Shown: positions 24,301-36,708 of the stretch, piece after piece
How the letters are laid out: the number at the start of each line of letters is the position of its first letter
How positions within the stretch are numbered: position 1 is the stretch's first letter
Notes under the pieces: model-generated
The model's database searches: none
The model's input: only the letters and a program-made list of their open reading frames with translations
Told to the model about the DNA's origin: nothing
Assembly: GCF_037975245.1 (NCBI RefSeq)
Contig: NC_092576.1
Coordinates: 25,619,611-25,683,610, forward strand
Direction: 5' to 3'
Source of the DNA: Apostichopus japonicus
Taxonomy: Eukaryota > Echinodermata > Holothuroidea > Aspidochirotida > Stichopodidae
DNA length: 64,000 nt
Position numbers and translations under genes: made by a program

Positions 24301-27300
24301 GTTCCAATCCACTGAAAATGGAGCTTTGGATCAACAAGGATGGAGGAGTGCTAGAGCTTCCAGATACCGGTGTCAGTTTAGATATACCTCCTGGTGCTCT
24401 GGAGAAGGATCAGTTAATCCATATGAGAATTATTCCATATAATTTCCAGGGTGATTCTGATCTTTCATTCAGTAGTAATTTATCAGTTGTGGTTGAGCTC
24501 CTGCCTAGTAACCTGAAGCTACTGAAACCAGTAAACCTGACATTGCCTCACTGCTTGGTTCTCAAGAAAGGATGTGAATGGAAAGCAAAGATATATAGCA
24601 GCCATCATGAAGAAGGTATATTTAAATGCACATGTATCGCTTTTAAATGTATTTCCTCTATACTAATAGGTTAGTTTAGTTATGATAGAACACAGCCTCT
24701 TACAGTGTTCCGTCATTGCATTTTATAGACTATTTTCTGCATATTACAATATATCCGTCACATAAATGCAACCTATTAGACCTTTTTATTATTATTAATA
24801 AATGTAAAATACATTTCTGTTTCATCTGGATTCTTCAGGCAACCAGCCTGTGTGGAGACCACAACCGGACACACCTTATGTACTAACTGAGCGAAATTGT
24901 GTGATCAAATTAAAAAATTTCAGCTGGGAGAAATTTGACATCGGCGATGAAATAGTTGAAGGCAAACGTATCGTGTTATATGCTGCTAAAGATCTGTCCT
25001 CCTCTGAAAGTATAACACAAATTCATGTTGGCTATTACTTGGATCTACCAGGGGGTGAAAAGGTGAGGATCTTCACTTATTGATATTGGCCGCCATTTGG
25101 ATTCCTGGGAGATAAAATGGTGGGGTTGTGTTGATATTTGCAATTACTTACAATTATCAAGAAGTCAAGATGTGATTTTTGGTTATGATGCTGAAAGCTC
25201 AGTAACCTTGCAATCATGCTGGTGTCTGTGGGTATTTGTATCTCAACAATCACAAGTTGAATGAATGTCATACTTGGTAGATAGATGCCATTTGGTGTGT
25301 AGATGTGCTCTATTGTTTGCAATTCCAATATCATGAATATCAATGAGTGGGCGGGGCTTAACATAAAATTCGTAAAATATTACGATCTCTTCGATCGTAT
25401 GTCATATTTATTTCATTCGTGATATGGTGGTGTAACTACATAGTAAGTACATGTTCTTTATTGTTTGCCTCATTAGTAGTTATGTTTGGGTGAGGCGTAA
25501 TGGGAAATCATGGAAACCAGCTTGTTAAACACGATATCGCAACAAACACAAGTAAAATCTTGGTAGATAGATGCCCTATGATGAGCAAATGTGCCCTATT
25601 GTTTTTGCATCCCATCTTATGAATATTAATGTATGGGCAGGGCCTGCCATAATATTTTTGATTTCTTGCCCGAAGGCTCAAACTAGTAACTCGGCAACCA
25701 GAAGTCAGAATTTATTCATACTTAGATTTAATGTTGGTAGATAGCGGGTACATGGTGATATATGTTCAAGTTGATAATATGCATATTTATTAGAAGGCGG
25801 GGCCTAAGTTTATTTTCACTAAAATAGCTTTTATACACGGTAACTGAACAACAACAGTTGGACTGAAGTTGTACTTAGTGCATAAATGCCCCATAGTCAG
25901 TAGATGAACCCTTTTGATTTTGGAGCTCATTCATGAATAATAATGAGGTCACATGGTCAAATGTAAAAATCTCTAAATGCTAATAACTCCGCAACCGAAA
26001 GTCATAGTTTATTCATAGACTACTTGGTATTGATATGTTGCTAAAAAGTGAGTACATGGTGATATATGTTTAAAGTTGATATTATGCATATTTATTAGAG
26101 GGCGGGACTTAAGTTTTAGCTAAAAATAGAAACGGGATGCTGGATTGAAGTCATACTTGATACATATATGCGCCATAAAAAGTAGAATAGCCGTGTTGGT
26201 TTGGTGCTCATTGCATGAATATTAATGAGGTCACAAGGTCAAATATAAAAAAAACAATTAGAATTGAATCATACTTTGTGTGAAGGTGTTGGTAGATAGC
26301 AGGTACATGGTAATGTATGTTAATGTGATATTATGCACATTTATTAGGGGACAGGGCTTGAGTTGATATTTGCTAAAAATAGCTTGTTAACATAATAAGT
26401 TAACATATTTAGTAGGTAGTTCCACATTCAGTGAAATAACCTTGCTGATCAATTTTATCAACAATGATAAAAGCTTGGGAATATAATCTAAATTGGCAGG
26501 GAATTACAATAAGCCCACTGGGTCATTCCGTGTCAAATCAACCAGTGGTCCCCAGGTGACCCTTTCAGATTTTGATGAAACTTAATCAGAATGATCGTGT
26601 GTCCCAAATGAACGCATACAAAAATTAAAATCATACTTCATGTCGTTTCGAGATATAGCCTGTTGAAATTTTGTGCTTGAGCGATTCGCGAAAAGTAACT
26701 TTTGTGATATTTTCCGACTTAAAAAGCTCATAATTCTGTCTTTGTACCAGGTAGAGAGCTCAAGTTTGATATTCTATCTTACTTCTTGCCAAAATGTATG
26801 AATCTGCATTCAATTTAACTGTATCTTTTTTATTTTTCTGGTTATGAATCGATCACCAAAAGTAGGCACTTTATTCAGCCGAAATTGCTTTTTTGTGATT
26901 TTTAGGGTCACCATGTGCCCACATGAGGGGTCAAATGAGTCCTATATTCCTTGGGTATTATTTATGGTTGCATATATATACCAATAAGCAGTTACAAGCT
27001 TACCAATGCATTAAATGCATCAAAGGTCAAAGAGACACCTTCCTTTTTGACCCCGGTTGACCCCGCGATCAATTGAAACATTTTTTTGAATTTCACACCA
27101 GTTACACATACATATTATATCTACTTATATACCAAAATCACGTGACCCCTCATTTGGGCACAGGGTGACCCTAAAAATCACAACAAACATTTTCGGTTGA
27201 ATAAAGCGCCTACTTTGGGTAATCGTAACCAGAAACATAAAGAAGATACAGTTAAAATGAGTGCAGATTCATGAATTTCAACGGGCCATATCTCTAAAAA

Positions 27301-30300
27301 CGAAATGGAGTATGATTTATAGTTTTTGTATGTGTTCATTTGGGACATACTCAACCATTCTTGTTCAAATTCATCTAAATCTGAGAGGGTCACCTGGGAA
27401 CTTTTCAGAAATTAGTTGCTTTGAGGCGGAATGACCCCACTGGCTTTCTGGTTAAAAAGTCAATATCTCTGCAACCGTATGACCGATTATGATAATTAAT
27501 TGGCATGGTTATGTAACTACGTAGTAAGTACATGCTCTTTGCAACACCAATTTTACCACATATTTATTGTTGGGTGGGGCTTACTGGAAAATTGTCAAAA
27601 CGGCTGAAAACACGATATCTCGACAACCACAAGTTAAATCAATGTGATACTTGTTAGATACATGCCCATGTGAGTAAATGTGCCATATTGTTCTTGGCTA
27701 TCATCTCATGAATATGGATGATTGGGCGGGCTTAACATAACATTTGGTTGATACTGGTATGTTGGTTCATAATAAGCACATTTTCAAGTCTCCAACTTTA
27801 TGTCATTAATATTCATCAAATTGCAAGGTATGGCTTTCAAACATAAGACAAGAACCAACTGTCCCATGGTTTGCATCAGTGGTATATTAGGTTTGCCACA
27901 TTACATTCATACAATCAACCTTGTTATTTTGTTGAGTGCATATCATGAATATTAATCTGAACATAAAATTCTTAATAAGATATCCCTAAAATAGTATACA
28001 TTACTAATTAGCTTTATACATGTAAGTGCATAATATGATGTAAATATTGATACTGGACATGCTTATTGGATCATAAAAATAAAAAGAAATATTTGGCATG
28101 TGGCTTTCTTGGTGATAGTGAGTACAAGAAACCCTATTATTGTGAATGGAGGTCCCCGGGAGTCAGCAGAGGCAAAATGTCCAAATATTAAAATGCTTTA
28201 TCTGGAGAATTGTACCTACAAAAGAGACTAAATATGCAAGGTAGATTATCCAAATGATAAGTAAAATTGCTCCTCCATTTGGTATAGGCGAAACCTGATT
28301 GAAGATTTACAGAAGTCAAACCCTACGAAATTCCTACAAAACTCCAGCTTAGGTACATGTAATGTATTTAAAGGGAAGGGGGTTTCCCTCCGGTTAATCT
28401 AAGTTACTAAATAGACTTTGTAAACATGATAACTGATTCCTGATACCTTTCTTTATATGTTGCTGCATTAGTCAATAGATAATCCGCTCCATTTTGGTGT
28501 GAACAAATTCGTGAATGGGTTATTCCATAACAAATCACCAAATTTCGGAGTATGTTGTAGTTCGACATCTTTTAAAAAATTCCCATTTAAAATATCTATT
28601 TGGATAAGGACAATGATTGCCAGAAGACTATGTTTAAACCTAACACTAATACACACTGTACCTGTACACCCAGTACATGTATTTACTGTACGCAATGTAC
28701 ATGTACTGGTTGACATTCATTTTATAGTAGTCTTTTAATTTAATGAATTAAACCAGAAACAGACAAGTACACTGCAAATAGTATTTGTTTATATGAAATT
28801 AAACTGCACGGTATTGAATTGAATGACCTTGAAGTACAATACCCAGGCTCAAAACACATGGAACATCAAAACAGGCAAAAACGTTTTATTGTAAAAGTCC
28901 CAAACTTTGAGGAATTTTCATATCAAAATAAGGCAAAATACCCTCCTAAAATGTTTTGTACAAACAGGGTGGTACTATATCTCTTCCAGAAAGATATCAT
29001 CAGATTTTTTTTTCAACGTGATGCGTTTTGAGTTGTTAGCTGTCAAAGAAGACCTCTTTTGTACATCGGAGCAATTTAACAACTTCATGAATTTATATTG
29101 AGAAAAGCTACAACCCTGAAATTTGTTAAGGTGTAAGAACTTTATACTTATAGTTAAAGTTTAAATTCTGACAGCTCTAACATTGTTACATTAGTAAAAA
29201 AAAAAATGGCATCGAAACCCCACCCTCATGCTGAATCGCAGCATGAAATAGCAACTTTGGAACTGTACAACTTGCAAATATTTTATAGGAAAGCATTGTA
29301 ATAATTATTTTTTATTGTTTGTACTAGACATAATAGCCTCTGAAAGAATCAAGTACCCTAAAGCAATGGTTTAGGAGCAATTAATTACTAAATATAGCAC
29401 ATTTTTATTGAAAAATACAAACATTGAATATTTTCACACTTTTTAGTTGACCTAACTCCAAAAGACAATTTTTTTGTAGCCTAATTTTTATATTCCTGTT
29501 CTATGGGGTACACATTATAGGCATTTGTTATAGAAAGGTAGTAGGATGTTTAATTGCTGAGAAATGAGACCTCAAATATCAAGAAAATGCCATGATGGTG
29601 ACTAATTGCGTTTGATAAGTTTGATAAATCGGCCAATTGTGACGCAATACAAATGACATTTTCAGGATATGCTTAATTTATGGTGTTCCAAGTTTAAAAA
29701 AAAAATAGGAAATTTTCATGGTGTGCAGCAACAGCCATCCGTGATTTGAACACGGAATGACCCGAATATTTACATGTATGGCTTAACATACTATGAATAT
29801 GTTTAGGCATCTGATCCACTAAAAACTTTCGTTTTCTGTGTTATTAGCTCACACACATTATTGTGTGTGTGAGGTTATGGAGTTCCAGCTGTCAAACTTT
29901 TCAAATGTATTCAACGACTTTGTGTCTTACTCTTTCTATTTGAAATGTTGTGAGCTTTTGTGGGATTAAACTTTTCCTTTTTGCTCATGAAGTGTTGAAA
30001 TAGTTTAAGTCATAGTAAGTTTTAGTAGTTCGGCGAATAAATTGTTTATAGTATTTTTACACGACACCATTCTCTATTTGTGTATCAATTGGGTCATTGC
30101 CAACCTTCTGTCGAGGTCCTGTTGAGCTTGCCCTCTTTCCATACGTGGTATGTGTCGTATGACATGATTCGTCACTATTTTGTTACAACTAACTGTTGAC
30201 TGATATTGTTTCCAAATTGGAGGTTACGGCTTCTATTAAGGGGTTGCGTATTAACTTTCCCCTTCGAGTCATAACTGAGCTCCGTAACTTTTATCGACTA

Positions 30301-33300
30301 AAGCAAGTGTGATATCACGTGACCAAGTCAATGGGCTGTTGGTGTGTGATCTGTGTCACTTGTTAACTCAATGGAAATTGTCCACTGGCTTACTGTGTAA
30401 AAGCATGGAGCTTATAGCTCCATGGTAAAAGTAAGAAGATCGTTGAACCAACGTGTTTGAAAAGGACGAATCAAGAATGATCTCAACAAGATTTGTGTTT
30501 GTGGTTAGATAGTAAATAATTTGTTAATATATACACAAACTCAGAGAAATTGAAAAGAATGCCGAAGCAAGCATTAACACTCATAGGCGTAAGAGCCCAA
30601 TTTGATTTGAGGGGGGGGGGCTGTAACGTCTTGCCCGAAAAATATAACCAAAATTTTTCGTGCGCTCCACGCGCGTTCAACAACTTAATGTCCATATAGG
30701 CATGCATCGGTTATTACACCGCATGCCATTAACATACAATCATTTGCCGTGTTATCATAGGCGTACGGGACCATTTCAGTTTGGGGGCAGAAACTTTTGT
30801 GCCCGAAAGTTCCCGTGACACTATCTAAGCGGAGCGCCACCATCGGTTGGCGCGTAGCGTTCAAGACATTTTTGGGCAAAAAATGCCTCTCAGATTGCCG
30901 GAAATGGCACTTTTGAGGCCTTGCAAGTTGCATCTAAACATTCTTTATTTTATAATCTCACGTTTTAGAAATTTATACTTCCCCAAAAATTTGGTAAATT
31001 AGAAGAAGAAAAAATGGAAACATCACTTTGAAGGTGAAAAAATAGGATAGTATAATTTTTAAGCTCCTATTTAGTTTAAGTATTTATTATTTTAACACAG
31101 TACTCAGCTACCTCCAGAAAAGCATACATTGTTTAACGACACGTAGGCGGGATAATGTCACTGTGTCGGTTGAGACTGCAATTTGTCTCACAAAAAAAAA
31201 AAAAAAAAATAACAAAGAATATGATAAACCTGTACTTCTAGGCGTGTTGGCACTCCCCCCCCCCCCCACCATCCATGAAAAAGAAAATGGTTCTTATATA
31301 CACTCATGTCGGGGATGTCCAGGTATACAATTGACTAGTTAGAAAAAGAAAAAAGGTTTACTGCGGTTTTTTCTGTGGCCAAAGATGTCGATAATCGGTG
31401 GTGTTACACGGAAATATTCGGGCCTCATGATGCTAAATAAGAAAATTTTAGGCCTATATTAATATCACAAAACAAATAACACAAAACGCTCTCCCTGCCA
31501 CCCCCCCCCCCGCCTTGTACGCCTAAGCGTGTTATTACCCTTACATATTTGGGGAAGTTGTTACAATAATAATAATCATAATAATATCAGTTTAACCATT
31601 GAAAAACACAATGCAAATTATTTTTCTTTCAGTAGGTGCCCGAAAAATTCTCAGCATATTGCCCGAATTTTCACAAAAAAAATTTTGGTTGGGGGCTGCA
31701 GCCCCCCCCCCCAGCCCCCCGCCTCCTACGCCTATGTTAATACTACTCCGAATGTACTGTCTAGCCAAACACTCAGTTGTTTCAAGTAGTGTCTGGAGGT
31801 GGACGAGTTTCAAAACATGCTGGCACCTACTTTTAGGTGCCAAATAGTTCATTCACTGAGACACACTTGTCCAAATGATAAACCTTGTCCAAACAACTGT
31901 GCCTTTTGGTGCTGTAGTTCACAAATTGATATCTGTAGCATCTTGCAAGCTGTTTCTTCTTCCAAATTTTTGCTTCTTTTCTCCCTTCTCTGTTTGAAGA
32001 TTGTCAGCATAAATGCAGTGTCTGTGTTAGTAAAGCAGTCTGCAGTATTTTTTAAACAAGGAAAATTGCCACTGACATGTCATTTTGTCAAAATAAAGCC
32101 ACCAGATTGGACCTATGACGCTGAAGAGAAAAAAACAAAGGTATGGTGGAAGTTCAATATTTTAATTTTACATATTTTGTCAATAATATTCATGAAGTGT
32201 AAAATATTAAACTTCACATAATTTAGAAAGCTCAATTCTCATTTTCATTCTCTGGAAAATGAAACTGGCATGAAAAAAAAAAATAAAGTGTTCATCAGGG
32301 ACCAAAAGTTATATATTTTTGGTTTTACAGGGTTACCTCAAGTTTTTTTTTCATATTTTATTCATTAAAATTACAACTATAATATACTAATTTGCATAAA
32401 TTTGCATGATTGTCACGTTTAGCCAAAATTTGTAGTTTTTAAATGTATATATATATATTTTTTTCTGCGTATCTGCATGCGTATCTAGAAATAATAATTC
32501 AGTTATCACCTATCACCTGGAATCAGTTTAACGAGGGTTAATTTATTTCCATCATAAAGCAAAGGTTCCTGATCTTCAATTCTTTGCTAATAATGGGTGC
32601 TAATTAGCATAATTTTGATGTCACACGTGACTGAAATAACGAAAAAGTTTTCATAAAAAGTAACTGATGTGCCTTATAATGTCCACACTTGATATGCATC
32701 CGTTCTTGGTAAAGACTGTTAGTTCTGCAAAATATTCAGTAAAAGAATTATTCATACGATTAATTAATAGCCTCTTATTAGTCATCACAAACGTGAACGA
32801 TGGTCATATGTGTGACATTTATGGTCACGTGTGTGACAATGAAGTCCCAAGTTAAGCATTCAATAGACTAAATATTGTTAGCAGACTGGTTTGTTATGTG
32901 TGTGTGGTCTGACAACAGTAAAGCTCCATCCAATTAAATTGCAGCAACAATGTGGACTATGACTGTTATGTCATAAGTGTGACATTACAACAGTGTCATA
33001 TGCAAATGAGAAAAGCCTCATCCATTGAAATTGCAGCAGCACTATGAACTTGGACTGTTGTTATGTCATGTGTGCATTGCATGACAACAGTGTTATATGC
33101 AAATGAACATCCATGAAAATGCAGAATGTCACACACGTGACCCAAATGTGTCACACACGTGACCCTCCAAAGTAGAAAACCATGGCAGTAAAACTGTTTT
33201 AAAGTACTTCCTATGGAATATCAACATCAGTGCTGTTCTGTGATCATTACTAGTGTCAACATTTGCACTGCAAATATTGCATATTATGGAATGAAAATTC

Positions 33301-36300
33301 AGAATGTCACGCACGTGACCCAACAATGTCACACACGTGACCGGATTTTTTTTTAGCTCATGTAGTATTATGCTATTTTTAGAATTTAAATATATAGGTT
33401 AAATGTCTTGTTGGAATGGAAACACGTTAAGGCAGAAACATGAACAATTATGGTTATCCAGTCCTGTTAGAAACTGAGGAATTTGTCAATGATTTTTGTG
33501 TGAAAAAAGGCCAGTTTCATTTCAGGTCACACAGGTGACGGACCTTTAAATGACCTCTGCCAGCACATGAATGTTCTGATTTTGGCAACGCTATATGGTT
33601 GTTTTTTGAGTTCCCTAGTGCATACTTAAGTACTGAAATCAACCCAACTTTCTTTACCTAAAAGTAGTTACTTAGTGGTAAAGTGCAAGTTTCCCCATTT
33701 TTCAGTCACACACGTGATCGAGAAAGGCCCTAATGAGCAATATTTGAGTGTGTGAACTGCTCTTAATATCCAAAATAATGAAGAAAGGTAATATTAAAAA
33801 TAAATCATGTTAATTATTCTTTATATATTACAAAATAAGTTAATGTTTGTTTGCAAAATATCATTTATATCTAGCAGAAAGATGTATATTTAGCAATATA
33901 GCTCGCGATGGTTTGAAAGGTACTTTGGAGTCAAAAATCCAAAAAAAGCATGATGTTGCAGACTGGAGATTGATGGCAAATATCATACTCACAGCCCATC
34001 ATGACTGTAAGGTACTTAATTGTTTTTAAGGAGCAACAATTTGGAGGTTCCTTTGCTAGTACAGTTAGTCAAATCAAGTCAACCACTTAACCAGTAGACA
34101 CATGGATTTTCTCTTACCAGATGAAACAGACATGGGATAGTTTCTGCATGTAACATAGTAATCAGTCCAGTCTCCTTCTAAAATGTAGGCTGACATATAT
34201 CAGATTGTGAACATAGCTGCTTAGACGTAGTTCTGATGAACATTTCTTCAGAGAAGATCAATTCTTTTCAGTAACACTTTAAACTCCTTGCTGGTTCTTT
34301 CTAGCAAAAGAAGTAAAAAAAAAACACCTCTTTACCACCAACTTTTGATTTGCTCTAAATACAAGGGACAAAGGTTTCAGGGCCTAAAATCCCCAAGAAG
34401 TGGCAATATATATTATCTGCAACTGCAGATATGACATACAATGTCGAAAGGATTTTAACCAGCTTTCTTCAGAAGTATGTCAATAATGTAAACTGTGTAC
34501 AATTCTCTTCCAAATCAGCTGTTTGAGTAATGGGTTTTAGTTTCCATAAAATGGCAATTATATATCCACTGGGAGGATTTGTGATTCTTGTAAGTACTAA
34601 TTGCCCATGAAACATTATCCTACTATTAGGTTGGCGTATCAAGCACTATACCATAGAATAACAATCATTCTTGTGAGTAATTACAAAAATAATGTTAAAG
34701 ACTCACCTTCTCATTTCAGGAAATATCTTTTACAAGGGTTGCCACTTCCAAGGGAGGTTTCTGCATATTTGATTTAAACATCAAGGAAGGTACACATGAG
34801 AGGCACAACTGTAAATGTCACTTTAAGGCTGGGCAGGGATCAGAGCTTGTGGAATTACACTTTATTCTTAAGGTAAAGAATGTTTGGAATAATTTACAGT
34901 AAATATTAGTTTAGTTGTAACATTCCTGGTCAAAATAGCTTCTTATAATAAAAGATGTTTCTACTCATTTCATAGCTTATACCTTGATTTCTAGAAGAAA
35001 GTAGTCTCTTGATTGATATTGAATATGTAATTTGCAATTTGCATGTAAGAAGGAAGCTAGGTCCATTTGATGAAGGCGGTAGGCTCTCAGTTAACAAATC
35101 AGTTAAATTAACAATACATTACTGAATGCAAATATGAAAGTGAAACTCTGTTGATATTAACATGAATTTACAGTCGTGACATAGTTTTCATAATTGTCAT
35201 TAGACGTGATTGGATAACAACTTGAAGGTGAGATAAAAGGAATGAAACCAGGAGAAACAATAAATGATTGAAAAAGGAAGAGGGAATTCAGTGAACAAAC
35301 TGCTAGGAACAACAAACTGCTTTAAAGTGGAAACTTAGCGATGAGAGGAATGTAATGAATAGCATGTATAATGTAATCGTTACTTTGTATGCAGAGAACT
35401 GATCGGGACCTAAAAACGGAAACACTTAGATGAAGTTTTGTTATTTCCAAAGATGGAAATATAAATGTCACAAAGGTCTTACACATTTACGATGATCAGA
35501 TAAAGACATACAAGCATATGAAAATATTGAGCTCATTAAATAGTTTCAAATTGTAAACTTGAAATTGTTTTCTTTTGTTCCTTGCTAGTGACCAGATTTA
35601 ATCTATGTGGTGGAAATGGCTATTTGTTATGCTGTCATATGATATATTCTCCTAATTGCTGAACACGCCAATTTTTCCTGTGACTTAAGTCAGACCGGAC
35701 TCACATTTTCCGTGACTTGTTGATGTGACTTGACAACAAATGAACAGTTGCTTGATATGACTTGACTTGCTTGTACAATGACTTGTGACTTGCTTTAAAA
35801 ATAGTGGAATATTTTTAATGGAATTTATTAGAGTAGACACTACGAATTTGTTAGAAATTGGGAGCAAATACTCTGCCCAATTGAAACAAATAATCAGTGT
35901 ATTTTGTTCTTACACGTACACTTATGAAGGAAGACACATGTTGTGCATTGCAGCATTGTCTAAACATTTAGCATTTTAAACTGTTTTCTGGCATATCCTA
36001 ACTTGCTGAATTTTGGTGTAGACTATAAATTTAGAATAGTATTTTTCTTTAGAAAACTTAGCATTGAAACATCTGGGAAACCTTGACTACACCAAGTAAT
36101 GTTGAGAAGAATATTTTGCAGCTGATGATATTGCATCATTAATATTGTAATATAAAATTGCTACATATGTCTTAAAGCAGGACATGTTTTCATCATTCAT
36201 CGTCTGTTTTCTCAAATAAGCTTTATTATTTACTGAAACATACATATCAATGAGGTTTTTTTTACGGGAGGGGGGGGGGGTAGTAGAGTGGGGCATGAAG

Positions 36301-36674
36301 TATGCAGACTGTTTAAGAAAATTAATATGAGGAGTGACAAATATAGTTGCTGAGGTTTATTCAATACGGGGTTGATTGTTATAAGGGTTGATATTAAAAT
36401 GGTGGTACATAGGCAGGGGTCAATCGCACATACCTCTAAGGGGTTAAAAATCAATGCAACTCCCCTTCCCCAACCCTTACATTTTGGCAGACAAAAAATT
36501 AAAAGTCACGATGGTCCTATACATGTGACCAATATGCACAGTCCAACCTGAACAGTTGAAAATTGAAAATCTTCAAAACACTAAAATAGATAAAATGTTG
36601 TGCTTTTTACCCAAACATTTCTCCTCCACGTAAACCCCCTTTCTATGACAATAGAACTGTATAATAATTAGTAG

Positions 36675-36708
<34 letters not shown>

